A DNA stretch of 64,000 nucleotides from an uncultured Comamonas sp. (GCA_947306475.1 CAMZGS010000003.1:62001-126000), one strand, 5' to 3'; counted from the stretch's first letter, positions 35,030 to 44,243 are shown. Notes: generated by a model not told the origin, from the letters alone. Numbers and translations: made by a program.

Positions 35030-36370
35030 ATGAAACATCCTTTCCTGTTTCGCAAAACGCTGGCCGTGGCACTTGCCGCCACGCTGGGCCTGGGCCTCGC
35101 GTCCACGTCCCTGCACGCTGCCGAACAGTACGTACCCTTGCCCACCTATCGCGTTGGGCCCTATGCATCCAGTGGTGCGCTTTGGTGGGCTGGCACTATC
35201 GACTACTTCCGCTACATCAATGAAGTCGAAGGCGGCATCGATGGCGTGAAGATCAAGTTCGAAGAATTCGAGACAGAGTGGAGCCCCGACCGCACGGTGG
35301 AGGTCTATGAGCGCGTGAAGAAGGGTAAGGACGGCTCGCCGCTGGCCTTCTTCTTCACCCACGGTACGCCCGCCACCTATGCGCTGATCGAGAAGGCCGC
35401 TGCCGACAAGATTCCGCTCATCGATCCGGCAGGCGGACGCACTGAATCCATCGATGGCACAGTGTTCCCCTACGCCTTCCCGCTGCTGTTCAGCTATTAC
35501 AGCCAAGCCTCGACAGGCATCAACTTCATCGCCCAGAAAGAGGGCGGGTTGGACAAGCTCAAGGGCAAGAAGATCGTCACGGTCTATCACGATTCAGCCT
35601 ATGGTCGTGCCACCCAGCCCGCCGTAGAACTGCTGGCAAAAAAGTACGGTTTTGAGAACATTCAGATTCCAGTGGCAGACCCGGGCAACGAGCAGTCACC
35701 GCAGTGGCGCCGCGTGCGAGAAATCAAGCCGGACTGGGTTTTCCTGCGCACCTGGGGTGTTTCCACCGTAGTGGCAATCAAGACCGCACAGCGCTTTGGT
35801 TTTCCTGCCAACCGCATCATCGGCGACGTCTGGGCTGGCTCGGAGTCTGATGTGATCCCAGCTGGGGATGCAGCCAGGGGTTACCAGGCGCTGGCGCCTT
35901 ATCCCGGCGGTACCCATTTCGAAATCCATAAGCGTCTGAAAACACACATCCTCGACAAGGGCAAGAGCGACCTGCGCGATACCAAGTACTTTGGCGCCGT
36001 CAACTACAACATTGGTCTGGTCAATGCCGCTCTGGCGGTAGAGGCTCTGCGCACCGGGTACCGCAAGTTCGGCAAACGTCCGCTCAATGGGGAAGAAGGC
36101 CGTTGGGCCTGGGAGCATCTGGTGGTGGACGATGCCCGCCTGAAGGAGATCGGGTTCCACGGCTTGCTGCAACCGCTCAACATCACCCCTTACGACCATG
36201 AAGGCGGTGGTGCGGCCCGCATCCAGCAGTGGGATGGCAGCAAATGGGTACTGCAAACCGACTGGATCAAGGCCGACCATGCGCTGCTGCTTCCCCTCAT
36301 CAAGGAAAAGTCCGCCGCCTACGCCAAGGAACATGGCATCACACCGCGCAATCCTGACAAGGAAGAATGA
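35030..36370 (+). CDS. ABC transporter periplasmic binding protein (branched-chain type, system 2)
   Basis: This 446-aa receptor has a signal peptide (MKHPFLFRKTLAVALAATLG, cleaved near LHA) and YVPLPTYRVGPYASSGALWW at the mature start. It has the type-1 binding-protein layout with GGLDKLKGKKIVTVYHDSAYG centrally and QQWDGSKWVLQTDWI at the C-terminus. It is clearly a paralog of 26013. It closes the system-2 operon; no LivF-type gene follows. Confidence 0.88.
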   Translation: MKHPFLFRKTLAVALAATLGLGLASTSLHAAEQYVPLPTYRVGPYASSGALWWAGTIDYFRYINEVEGGIDGVKIKFEEFETEWSPDRTVEVYERVKKGKDGSPLAFFFTHGTPATYALIEKAAADKIPLIDPAGGRTESIDGTVFPYAFPLLFSYYSQASTGINFIAQKEGGLDKLKGKKIVTVYHDSAYGRATQPAVELLAKKYGFENIQIPVADPGNEQSPQWRRVREIKPDWVFLRTWGVSTVVAIKTAQRFGFPANRIIGDVWAGSESDVIPAGDAARGYQALAPYPGGTHFEIHKRLKTHILDKGKSDLRDTKYFGAVNYNIGLVNAALAVEALRTGYRKFGKRPLNGEEGRWAWEHLVVDDARLKEIGFHGLLQPLNITPYDHEGGGAARIQQWDGSKWVLQTDWIKADHALLLPLIKEKSAAYAKEHGITPRNPDKEE

Positions 36371-36674
36371 GGTCACGCTGGCCATGAATACTGCTTTTGA
36401 TAGCTATCAGCGTTTACCCAATAAGCGTTAGAGGCCAACTCTTCCCAACGTTTTTTCCACTGCTGCCTGCTTCATCGGCCCTTGATTGGCCCGTCTGGGC
36501 AGGTCAGCGCCCCCGTCTTCGCGCGCCACGGCCTCAAAAACCGCTGGCGCGGCGTCGTTTGTATCAGCACAGTAGCATGAGCCTGGGCGTCGTGGTGCTG
36601 ACTGCTGCACGCCGTTGTTGGCGTACCTGCTTACCAGGTTTTGCCGTCCCCGAAGATGGGTGAGGAGTCTTCTT
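36371..36674. other. Intergenic region with repeat
   Basis: About 300 bp between the system-2 operon and a small secreted-protein gene. It holds repeat family 2 copy 2 at 36401-36441; the rest shows no convincing gene or hairpin. Confidence 0.6.
36401..36441. repeat. Intergenic repeat family 2, copy 2
   Basis: TAGCTATCAGCGTTTACCCA then ATAAGCGTTAGAGGCCAACTC. It aligns over its length with copy 1 at 29470-29510; about two thirds of positions agree, with the TAGCT and AGGCCAA ends best conserved. Confidence 0.55.
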
Positions 36675-37031
36675 ATGCATGCACGTTTTCTACGCGGTGG
36701 AGCACATGGTGCCGCTGCCCGTTGGGCAGGTACCACGCTGCTGGTGTGGCTGGGTCTGGGCTGTGCGCTGGCGGGCCCTGCGCAGGAGCGCAGCCCCGAG
36801 CAGCGCGAAGCGGCGGCGGCCGCGCAGGCTGCCCGCAAGGGGGAGCTGACCAGCCACGACGAAGAGACCTACCGGCGCAATGCGCAGGCGCGCTGCGAGG
36901 TGTTTCGCAACGAGCAGGACCGCCGGGACTGCCTGGACCGTCTGGGGCCCCTGGGGCGGGTGCAGGGGTCGGTGGAAGGTGGTGGTCTGCTGCGCGAGGA
37001 GGTCAAAACCTGGATAGGCGCACCGCGCTGA
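36675..37031 (+). CDS. Small secreted hypothetical protein
   Basis: This encodes 118 aa: a basic N-terminus and hydrophobic segment (about 17-34, TTLLVWLGLGCALAGPA) suggest a signal peptide or, given the Cys in LGCALA, possibly lipid attachment. The mature part is charged, with RCEVFRNEQDRRDCLDRLG giving a likely disulfide pair, and ends REEVKTWIG. I recognise a common pattern of small Comamonadaceae periplasmic proteins but no function. The start MHARFL was chosen for the signal-like N-terminus; an upstream ATG at 36615 is possible. Confidence 0.6.
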   Translation: MHARFLRGGAHGAAARWAGTTLLVWLGLGCALAGPAQERSPEQREAAAAAQAARKGELTSHDEETYRRNAQARCEVFRNEQDRRDCLDRLGPLGRVQGSVEGGGLLREEVKTWIGAPR

Positions 37032-37064
37032 AACTGCGCCGCGGGCGCCTCGGGCAGCGCTCGC

Positions 37065-37083
37065 AAAATTCTCATATCCATAT
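37065..37083. promoter_or_regulatory. AAAATTCTCATATCCATAT motif, candidate sulfur-regulon site
   Basis: This is a near copy of the 20738-20757 motif, about 75-90 bp before the MetQ-type start codon. A 6-bp hairpin (AGCGCC-GGGGT-GGCGCT, 37101-37117) lies between motif and gene. Confidence 0.45.
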
Positions 37084-37156
37084 CTGAATTCCTTTCTTGT
37101 AGCGCCGGGGTGGCGCTGGTTCAATGAAACGCACTTGGCCATCTGGCCGCATGTTC

Positions 37157-37996
37157 ATGACCAAGAAAGGAATGCCTGTGTTTGCCCATTTGAAAAACCT
37201 CCTCGCTGCCAGCGCTGTGGCCCTGGCTGTGCTGCCCGCCACCGCAGCCGACAAGCTGAGAATTGGCGTGGTGCCCGGCGCCTATGCCGACTCCATTGCC
37301 GTCGCCGCCAAGGAAGCCAAGGCCCAGGGCATTGATGTCCAGGTGGTGGAATTCACCGATTGGACCACCCCCAACGTGGCGCTGAACTCCGGCGACCTGG
37401 ATATCAACTACTTCCAGCACCGACCATTTCTGGACAACGCGATCAAGAAGAACGGCTACAAGCTGGCCAGCGCGGGCACCGGCATCCTGGCCAACGTGGG
37501 CCTGTATTCGCTCAAGCACTCTTCTGTACAAGCGGTGCCCAACAACGGCAAGGTGGGCATTGCCAACGACCCGGTGAACCAGGGGCGCGGCCTGCTGCTG
37601 TTGCAGAAGGTGGGGCTGATCAAGCTCAAGCCGGATGTGGGCTTCCTGGGCACGCTGGACGACATCGTCGAGAACCCGAAAAAACTCAGCTTTGTCGAGG
37701 TCGAGGGGCCGCAGCTGGTGCGCATCACCGGCGATGTGGACATTGCCCAGGGCTACCCGCACTTCATCGTGGCCGCCAAGGCGTTTGACCCCTCCAGCGG
37801 CCTGGCCTATTCGGGCATTGAGGATGCGCAGTTCGCCATCCAGTTCGTGGTGCAGGAGCACCGCACCCAGGATCCGCTGGTGCAGAAGTTCATCCAGATC
37901 TACCAGAACTCCGCAGCCGTCAAGGCCGAAGTGCACCGTGCCTTTTCCAACGACCAGCGCCTGTACACCCTGGCCTGGCAGGAGCGTCAGCCATGA
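37157..37996 (+). CDS. MetQ/NlpA-family periplasmic binding protein
   Basis: This 279-aa receptor is of the MetQ family, which usually binds methionine. The signal peptide ends LPATAAD and has no lipobox Cys, so this is a soluble periplasmic form instead of the usual lipoprotein. [46 protein letters not shown] and [20 protein letters not shown] are typical. Several in-frame ATGs (37124, 37151, 37157, 37172) make the start uncertain. It is first in an operon with MetN- and MetI-type genes and two DszC-type enzymes, so the cargo may be an organosulfur compound related to methionine. Confidence 0.88.
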   Translation: MTKKGMPVFAHLKNLLAASAVALAVLPATAADKLRIGVVPGAYADSIAVAAKEAKAQGIDVQVVEFTDWTTPNVALNSGDLDINYFQHRPFLDNAIKKNGYKLASAGTGILANVGLYSLKHSSVQAVPNNGKVGIANDPVNQGRGLLLLQKVGLIKLKPDVGFLGTLDDIVENPKKLSFVEVEGPQLVRITGDVDIAQGYPHFIVAAKAFDPSSGLAYSGIEDAQFAIQFVVQEHRTQDPLVQKFIQIYQNSAAVKAEVHRAFSNDQRLYTLAWQERQP

Positions 37997-39186
37997 GCAC
38001 CGCCACCGTACTACGCAGGCGCTGGCTAGGCCGCGCACCTGCTGGCACGCCAGCCACCGTGCGCTCCAGCATCGCCGGCACATCCACGCCCGCCGCCCAC
38101 AGCACCACCACAACGGCCACGCAGCGCAGTACCGGCGCCGGCACAGTGAGCTTCCGTCAGGTGGGCAAGGTGTACCGCTCCTCGGCCGGGGAAGTGCCCG
38201 CGCTGCAGAACATCACGCTGGACATTGCGCCGGGCAGCATCTTTGGCATCATTGGCCGCAGCGGTGCGGGCAAGTCCAGCTTGCTGCGCACCATCAACCG
38301 GCTGGAGCAGCCCACCAGCGGGCAGGTGCTGGTCGATGGCGTGGACATCGGCACGCTGGACGAAGCCGGGCTGGTGCAGCTGCGCCGCCGGGTGGGCATG
38401 ATCTTTCAGCACTTCAATCTGCTTTCGGCCAAGACGGTGTTCGACAACGTGGCGCTACCGCTGAAAGTGGCGGGCGTGCCTGCCGCACAGATTGAACAGC
38501 GCGTGACCGAGCTGCTGGCCCTGGTGGGTCTGCAGGACAAGCACCACACCTACCCCAGCCGCCTCTCGGGCGGGCAAAAGCAGCGTGTGGGCATTGCTCG
38601 CGCGCTGGCCACGGGGCCGGAGATTCTGCTGTGCGACGAGGCCACCTCGGCGCTTGACCCGGAAACCACCCAGGCCATCCTGCAACTGCTGCGCGACATC
38701 AACCGCCGCCTGGGCATCACGGTGATCCTGATCACGCACGAGATGAGCGTGATCCGCGAGATTGCCGACCGCGTGCTGGTGCTGGAACAAGGCCGCATTG
38801 CCGAGCTGGGCGAGGTCTGGCAGGTGTTTGGCCAGCCCCAGCACCCAGCCACCCGCGCCCTGCTGGCACCACTGCAGCACGGCATTCCCGACGACCTGCA
38901 ACAACGTTTGCTGGACGCACCACCCACGCAGGGCCGCTTTGAGCAAGTGCTGCAGCTGAGCTACTGGGGCGAGGGTGGGCTGGAGCCGGACTTTGTGCGC
39001 ATCAGCGCTGCCCTGGGCGGCACGGTGCGCCTGCTGCACGGCGGCATCGACCGCATCCAGGGGCATGCACAAGGCCAGCTGGTGCTGGCACTGGAGGGCC
39101 AGGCGGCCCGCCAGGACTGGAATTTTGTGACGCACGGCCCCGATGCCGTGGCACACGCCATCAAGGAGTTGGGCTATGTCGTTTGA
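37993..39186 (+). CDS. MetN-type ABC transporter ATPase with N-terminal extension
   Basis: This 397-aa ATPase has about 50 extra residues rich in Thr/Ser/Ala/Arg before the ABC fold. Walker [25 protein letters not shown] and Walker [15 protein letters not shown] are intact; ITHEMSVI is the H-loop. The C-terminal NIL domain (about 310-397) is the regulatory ligand-binding domain of MetN. The start overlaps the MetQ-type stop (ATGA); the permease start lies inside its last codons. Confidence 0.9.
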   Translation: MSTATVLRRRWLGRAPAGTPATVRSSIAGTSTPAAHSTTTTATQRSTGAGTVSFRQVGKVYRSSAGEVPALQNITLDIAPGSIFGIIGRSGAGKSSLLRTINRLEQPTSGQVLVDGVDIGTLDEAGLVQLRRRVGMIFQHFNLLSAKTVFDNVALPLKVAGVPAAQIEQRVTELLALVGLQDKHHTYPSRLSGGQKQRVGIARALATGPEILLCDEATSALDPETTQAILQLLRDINRRLGITVILITHEMSVIREIADRVLVLEQGRIAELGEVWQVFGQPQHPATRALLAPLQHGIPDDLQQRLLDAPPTQGRFEQVLQLSYWGEGGLEPDFVRISAALGGTVRLLHGGIDRIQGHAQGQLVLALEGQAARQDWNFVTHGPDAVAHAIKELGYVV

Positions 39187-39850
39187 ACTGATAGGTGGTT
39201 TGAGTATTCCTGCCGAGCGCTACACGCAGGCGCTGCTGGACACGCTGGCCATGGTGTCGGTGTCGGCGGGCATTGCGCTGGTGGCGGGCATTCCGCTGGC
39301 GGTGCTGCTGATCGTCACCGCACCGGGGGGCTTTCTGGCGTCGCCGCGCATCAACCGCGCCGTGGGCAGTGTGGTCAACGGCTTTCGGGCCACGCCCTTC
39401 ATCGTGCTGCTGGTGGCGCTGATTCCGTTCACGCGCCTGGTGGCGGGCACGACGATTGGCGTGTGGGCGGCCATCGTGCCGCTGGCCATCAGCGCCACGC
39501 CATTTTTTGCGCGCATCGCTGAAGTCAGCCTGCGCGAGGTCGATCCCGGCCTGATCGAGGCCGCCCAGGCGCTGGGCTGCAAAAAGTGGGACATCGTGCG
39601 CCACGTCTATCTGCCCGAGGCCCTGCCCGGCATCATCGGCGGCTTCACGATCACGCTGGTGGCCCTGATCAGCTCCTCGGCCATGGCCGGTGCCGTGGGC
39701 GCAGGCGGCCTGGGTGACCTGGCCATCCGCTACGGCTACCAGCGCTTTGACACGCAGGTGATGCTGATCGTCATCGCCGTGCTGATTGCCCTGGTCACCG
39801 TGGTGCAGACCACCGGCGACTGGCTGGTGCGCCGCTTGCGCAACCGCTGA
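39176..39850 (+). CDS. MetI-type ABC transporter permease
   Basis: This 224-aa inner-membrane permease has about five hydrophobic segments, [48 protein letters not shown] and [23 protein letters not shown], the coupling EAA loop. It overlaps the MetN-type gene by 11 bases. It completes a MetQNI-type importer next to two DszC-type monooxygenase genes. Confidence 0.9.
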   Translation: MSFELIGGLSIPAERYTQALLDTLAMVSVSAGIALVAGIPLAVLLIVTAPGGFLASPRINRAVGSVVNGFRATPFIVLLVALIPFTRLVAGTTIGVWAAIVPLAISATPFFARIAEVSLREVDPGLIEAAQALGCKKWDIVRHVYLPEALPGIIGGFTITLVALISSSAMAGAVGAGGLGDLAIRYGYQRFDTQVMLIVIAVLIALVTVVQTTGDWLVRRLRNR

Positions 39851-39870
39851 AAAAAACCACCGATAGGGTC

Positions 39871-39896
39871 CATGGAGCGCCCGCGTGCGCTCCATG
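39871..39896 (+). terminator. Hairpin between importer and monooxygenase genes
   Basis: CATGGAGCGC (39871-39880) and GCGCTCCATG (39887-39896) form a perfect 10-bp stem without a T run. It may stabilise or partly end the importer transcript within the operon. Confidence 0.45.
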
Positions 39897-39960
39897 CCTG
39901 GCCGCCTTGCACGGCCACCGCTTCTCTCCAGTTTCTTCCCTGTTTTTCGAGGGCCAGACA

Positions 39961-41268
39961 ATGACTTCCACCGAAGTCGTGGGCACCGCTTTGCCCACGC
40001 CGACCGCAGCCACGCCTGTGGCACCCACACCCCCTGCGACCCACCACGGGCAGCAACGCCTACCCCAGCCACCGCGCCCGCCGCAGCGCATCACCAGCGA
40101 GGCCGAGGCCCTGCACATTGCCCAGCGCCTGGCCGCCGACTTTGCCCGCAGCGCCGCCCGGCGCGACCGCGAGCGCCTGCTGCCCTGGGACGAGATCGAG
40201 CAATACACCGCCAGCGGCCTGGGCAGCATCACCGTGCCGCGCGAGTACGGCGGCCTGGGGGCCTCGCATGCCACCCTGGCACAAGTGTTCGTCACCCTCT
40301 GCGCAGCCGACCCATCGCTGGGGCAGATCCCGCAGAACCACTTTGCCGTGCTGCAAAACCTCAAGGACGCAGGCACCGAGGAGCAGAAGCGCCGCTGGTT
40401 TGCCGATGTGCTCAATGGCCACCGTCTGGGCAATGCCGGGCCAGAGCGCAAGGCCCGCGCCAAGGTGATGACACAGGCCACGGCACAGCTGCACCGCGAT
40501 GCCCAGGGGCAGTTGCGCGTCAGTGGCACGCGCTTTTATTCCACGGGGGCCATCTTTGCGCACTGGGTGCCGTTTCGCGCCCAGGACGAACAGGGCCGCC
40601 CGGTGCAGGTGTGGGTGCGCCGCGATGCCCCTGGGGTGACGGTGATCGACGACTGGGACGGCATCGGCCAGCGCACCACGGCCAGCGGCAGCGTGCTGCT
40701 GGACAACGTGGCCGTGGCCCCGGACGAGGTACTGCAGCTGTGGCGCGTGGCCGACGTGCCGACGCTGTCCGGCCCGATTTCGCAGCTGATACAGGCCTCC
40801 ATCGACGTCGGCATTGCCCAGGGAGCGCTGCGCGATGCGCTGGATTTTGTGCGCGAGAAATCGCGCCCCTGGATGGATTCGGGCGTTGCCAGCGCCACCC
40901 TGGATCCGCACCTCATCCAGGAAGTGGGCGCCCTGCAAGTGGAAGTGGACGCCGCGCATGCCGTGCTGCTGGAAGCGGCGCAGCTGATCGACGCCCTGGC
41001 TGCACAGCCAGTGGATGCCGCTGCCAGCGCCCGCGCCTCTGTGGCGGTGGCCGAAGCCAAGGTGCTGAGCACCGAGGCCGCGCTGAACGTCAGCGAGCAA
41101 TTGTTCGCCCTGGCCGGTTCGGCCGCCACACGCGCGGCGCACAACCTGGACCGCCACTGGCGCAACGCCCGCACGCACACGCTGCACGACCCGGTGCGCT
41201 GGAAGTACCACCTGCTGGGCAACTACCTGCTCAACGACACGGCGCCGCAGCGCCACCAATGGAACTGA
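39961..41268 (+). CDS. DszC/SfnB-type acyl-CoA-dehydrogenase-fold monooxygenase (paralog 4)
   Basis: This 435-aa protein has a low-complexity Pro/Thr/Ala N-terminal tail of about 40 residues, then ITVPREYGGLGASHATLAQV, GTRFYSTGAIFAHWVPF, DDWDGIGQRTTASGSVLLDNV and HWRNARTHTLHDPVRWKYHL. It is followed after 26 bp by paralog 5; the two share their layout and probably arose by tandem duplication. It lies downstream of the MetQNI-type importer. FMNH2-dependent oxidation of a sulfur compound is the expected role. Confidence 0.88.
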   Translation: MTSTEVVGTALPTPTAATPVAPTPPATHHGQQRLPQPPRPPQRITSEAEALHIAQRLAADFARSAARRDRERLLPWDEIEQYTASGLGSITVPREYGGLGASHATLAQVFVTLCAADPSLGQIPQNHFAVLQNLKDAGTEEQKRRWFADVLNGHRLGNAGPERKARAKVMTQATAQLHRDAQGQLRVSGTRFYSTGAIFAHWVPFRAQDEQGRPVQVWVRRDAPGVTVIDDWDGIGQRTTASGSVLLDNVAVAPDEVLQLWRVADVPTLSGPISQLIQASIDVGIAQGALRDALDFVREKSRPWMDSGVASATLDPHLIQEVGALQVEVDAAHAVLLEAAQLIDALAAQPVDAAASARASVAVAEAKVLSTEAALNVSEQLFALAGSAATRAAHNLDRHWRNARTHTLHDPVRWKYHLLGNYLLNDTAPQRHQWN

Positions 41269-41294
41269 GCCCAGGCCCCAAGGAAGTCCACACC

Positions 41295-42509
41295 ATGACG
41301 CACTCCACCACGCAACCAACACCCCCCTCCACAGCGCACGTCATCCACACCGAGGCCGACGCACTGAAAGCGGCCACGCAGTTCGCCCAGTACGTGGCCC
41401 AGCGCGCCCTGGAACGCGACCGCGACCGCATCCTGCCCCATGAGGAAGTGGAGCGCTTTAGCCAAAGCGGCCTATGGGGCATCACCATCCCGCGCGAATA
41501 CGGCGGCGCCGACGTCTCGACCGGCGTGCTGACCCAAGTGGTGCAGAAGATTGCCAGCGCCGATGGCAACTTCGGCCACATCCCGCAGAACCACTACTAC
41601 GCGCTGGAAGTGCTGCGCGTGGGCGCCAGCCATGCGCAAAAGCAGTTCTTCTTCAACGAAGTGCTGCAAGGCAAACGCCTGGGCAATGCGCTGGCAGAAA
41701 TCGGCCACAAGGACTTTGAGCGGCGCACGCAGTTGCTCAAGGAGCCGGGCGGCTGGTTTGTCCACGGGCGCAAGTTCTATTGCACCGGCTCGCTCTACGC
41801 GCACTGGATTCCCACGCTGGTGACCGCGCAGGACGACGGGCGCCTGTATCTGGTGTTCGTGCCCCACGATGCGCCCGGCGTGACGCTGACCGACGACTGG
41901 GACGGCTTTGGCCAGCGCGTCACCGGCAGCGGCTCGGTGCAGTTCGAGCGCGTGCCAGTGCAACCCGAATGGGTGGTGCCGTTTACCGACTCGTTCGAGC
42001 GCCCCACCACCATTGGCCCGCTGGCGCAGATCATCCACGCCGCGCTGGACCTGGGCATCGGCCAGGGCGCCTTTGCCGCCACCCTGCCCTTTGTGCGCAC
42101 CCACGCGCGGCCCTGGATCGACTCCGGTGTCGATGAGGCCGCGCACGACCCGCTGCTGCTGCGCGAAGTGGGCAACGTCCACGTGCGCCTGCGCGCTGCC
42201 GAGGCCCTGCTGGCACGCGCCGCCCGCTATGTGGACCAGGCACAGCAATCGCCCAGCGAAGACAGCGTGGCCCAGGCCTCCATCGCCGTGGCCCAGGCCA
42301 AGGCCCTGTCCACCCAGGCCAGCCTGCTGGCCAGCAGCAAGCTGTTCGAGCTGGGTGGCACCAGCTCCTCCCTGCGCCAGCACGGGCTGGATCGCTACTG
42401 GCGCAACGCCCGCACGCACACGCTGCACGACCCGGTGCGCTGGAAGTACCACGCCATCGGCAACTACGCGCTCAACGGCATCCGCCCCCCGCGCCACGGT
42501 GCCATCTAA
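41295..42509 (+). CDS. DszC/SfnB-type acyl-CoA-dehydrogenase-fold monooxygenase (paralog 5)
   Basis: This 404-aa protein has GITIPREYGGADVSTGVLTQ, GRKFYCTGSLYAHWIPTLV, DDWDGFGQRVTGSGSVQFERV and YWRNARTHTLHDPVRWKYHA. It lacks the long N-terminal tail of paralog 4. A 37-codon signal-peptide stub and then a DszA-type gene follow in the same operon. Confidence 0.88.
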   Translation: MTHSTTQPTPPSTAHVIHTEADALKAATQFAQYVAQRALERDRDRILPHEEVERFSQSGLWGITIPREYGGADVSTGVLTQVVQKIASADGNFGHIPQNHYYALEVLRVGASHAQKQFFFNEVLQGKRLGNALAEIGHKDFERRTQLLKEPGGWFVHGRKFYCTGSLYAHWIPTLVTAQDDGRLYLVFVPHDAPGVTLTDDWDGFGQRVTGSGSVQFERVPVQPEWVVPFTDSFERPTTIGPLAQIIHAALDLGIGQGAFAATLPFVRTHARPWIDSGVDEAAHDPLLLREVGNVHVRLRAAEALLARAARYVDQAQQSPSEDSVAQASIAVAQAKALSTQASLLASSKLFELGGTSSSLRQHGLDRYWRNARTHTLHDPVRWKYHAIGNYALNGIRPPRHGAI

Positions 42510-42554
42510 AGCCGCCCTTTCTTCCCTTCTCCATTTCCCTGAGGTTCTCTGACC

Positions 42555-42668
42555 ATGCAACCCACACAATTTTTGAAAAAACTCACCGCCCTGGGCGCAC
42601 TGACCGCCGCTGCCTTGCTAAGCGGCACCGCCTGGGCCGCAGCACGCGCCACCAGGAGACTTCCATGA
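42555..42668 (+). pseudogene. Signal-peptide stub of a deleted binding-protein gene
   Basis: A 37-codon frame starts at ATG 42555 with GAGG upstream: MQPTQFLKKLTALGALTAAA, then LLSGTAWAAARATRRLP and a TGA that overlaps the next start codon. This is a complete Sec signal peptide with the AWA cleavage site and nothing after it. Periplasmic binding proteins of sulfonate importers begin this way. The best reading is that an internal deletion removed the mature protein and left the leader, with the ribosome site AGGAG of the following DszA-type gene now inside the stub. A genuine short leader peptide is the alternative. Confidence 0.7.
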
Positions 42669-44056
42669 GCCAGACACCTGCACCGCAGCAGCGCCACATC
42701 CACGTCAACGCCTTCAACATGAACTGCGTCGGCCACATCCACCACGGACTGTGGACACATCCGCGCGACCGCTCCACCGAGTACCACACGCTCAAATACT
42801 GGACCGACATCGCGCAGACGCTGGAAAAAGGCCTGTTTGACGGCATCTTCATCGCCGACGTGATCGGCTACTACGACGTGTACCGCCGCAGCGCCGACCA
42901 GACGCTGCGCGAAGCCATCCAGCTGCCCGTCAACAACCCGTGGCTGCTGGTATCGGCCATGGCCGCCGTCACCGAGCACATCGGCTTTGGCCTGACGGCC
43001 AACATCAGCGCCCACCACCCCTACACCTTTGCCCGCGATGTGAGCACGCTCGACCAGCTCACCCGTGGCCGCGTGGGCTGGAACATCGTCACCGGCTATG
43101 TGGACAGCGGCGCGCGAGGCCTGGGGCTGGAGGGCCTACCCGCCCACGATCAGCGCTACGACCAGGCCGACGATTTTCTGACGCTGGCCTACAAGCTCTG
43201 GGAAGGCAGTTGGGACGACGATGCCGTCATCGCCGACAAGGCCCGGCGCATCCACGCCCTGCCCGACAAGGTGCGCCCCATCGTGCACGAAGGCCCCTAC
43301 TACCGCGCCAACGCCATCCACATGTGCGCCCCCTCGCCGCAGCGCACGCCGGTGCTGTTCCAGGCGGGCACCTCGGCGCGCGGCGTGCAGTTTGCCGGGC
43401 AGCATGGCGAAGGCATCTTCATCGGCGCCGGCAGCCCCGAAGCTGCGCGCGAAACCTCGCGCAAACTGCGCGCCGCCGCCGTGGCTGCAGGGCGACGCGC
43501 CGACGATTTGAAGATCTACGTCGGCATCGCCGTGGTGGTGGGCCGCACCGAGGCCGAGGCGCGCGAGAAATATGCCGACTACCGCACCTACGCCAGCGCC
43601 GAAGGAGGCTTGGCGCACTTTGCCGCCAGCACCGGGGTGGATTTCTCCCAGTACGACCTGGACGAACCCATCGCCTTCGGCCAGAGCAACGCCATCCAGT
43701 CCGCCACGCAAACGGCACAGCAAAGCGGCTGGACCACCCGGCGCAAGCTGCTGGAGCAGTTCACGCTGGGCAGCCGCTACCCCACCATCGTCGGCGACCC
43801 CGTACAGGTGGCCGATGCGCTGGAGCGCTGGGTGGATGTGGGCGAAATCGACGGCTTCAACCTCACCCGCATCGTCGTGCCCGAGACCTGGGAGGACTTT
43901 GCCCAGCTGGCCGTGCCCGAGCTGCAAAACCGAGGCCGCTACCGCACCCAGTACAGCGAAGGCACCCTGCGCCAGCAACTGTTTGGCCGCGGCGACCGCC
44001 TGCCCGAGCACCACCCCGCCGCACGCTGGCGCCAGCTGGCCAAGGCGGCCGCATGA
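42665..44056 (+). CDS. NtaA/SnaA/DszA-family FMN-dependent monooxygenase (copy 3)
   Basis: This 463-aa luciferase-fold enzyme has NAFNMNCVGHIHHGLWTHPRD, FDGIFIADVIGYYDVYRR, GRVGWNIVTGYVDSGARG and PSPQRTPVLFQAGTSARG. It is closest in block wording to copy 2 (30830). The start overlaps the end of the signal-peptide stub (ATGA) and has CAGGAG upstream. With paralogs 4 and 5 it forms an oxidation set after the MetQNI-type importer. A strong terminator follows. Confidence 0.88.
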   Translation: MSQTPAPQQRHIHVNAFNMNCVGHIHHGLWTHPRDRSTEYHTLKYWTDIAQTLEKGLFDGIFIADVIGYYDVYRRSADQTLREAIQLPVNNPWLLVSAMAAVTEHIGFGLTANISAHHPYTFARDVSTLDQLTRGRVGWNIVTGYVDSGARGLGLEGLPAHDQRYDQADDFLTLAYKLWEGSWDDDAVIADKARRIHALPDKVRPIVHEGPYYRANAIHMCAPSPQRTPVLFQAGTSARGVQFAGQHGEGIFIGAGSPEAARETSRKLRAAAVAAGRRADDLKIYVGIAVVVGRTEAEAREKYADYRTYASAEGGLAHFAASTGVDFSQYDLDEPIAFGQSNAIQSATQTAQQSGWTTRRKLLEQFTLGSRYPTIVGDPVQVADALERWVDVGEIDGFNLTRIVVPETWEDFAQLAVPELQNRGRYRTQYSEGTLRQQLFGRGDRLPEHHPAARWRQLAKAAA

Positions 44057-44081
44057 CCCCAACCCCGTCATGGATGCGATG

Positions 44082-44120
44082 GACATTTGCAGCCCCTCAC
44101 GGGGCTGCAAATGTCTTTTT
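44082..44120 (+). terminator. Rho-independent terminator
   Basis: A perfect 15-bp stem (GACATTTGCAGCCCC / GGGGCTGCAAATGTC, loop TCAC) is followed by TTTTT. It ends the MetQNI-monooxygenase operon. Confidence 0.95.
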
Positions 44121-44243
44121 GTAATTTAGAAAAAATAAAAAAGTCATTGTATTCATAAAGAATTTTTCTTATAAATCCGCCTCGAAAACAATTTTTCTTT
44201 TTATTAGAAAGCATAAGCTTTCTGTGAAAAGTAATTTGCAGGC

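Noticed and set aside
23043-36370. Branched-chain amino-acid transport as literal function of the Liv-type genes
   Set aside because: Both sets are interleaved with sulfur flavoenzymes and the receptors lack the usual LivJ/LivK wording; kept only as a structural family label.
36371-37156. A SAM-type riboswitch before the MetQ-type gene
   Set aside because: Only one short hairpin (37101-37117) was seen; no recognisable riboswitch core could be laid out.
39885-41294. Frame extending the paralog-5 gene upstream by more than 450 codons
   Set aside because: It is the off-frame shadow of paralog 4; the family N-terminus begins just after ATG 41295.
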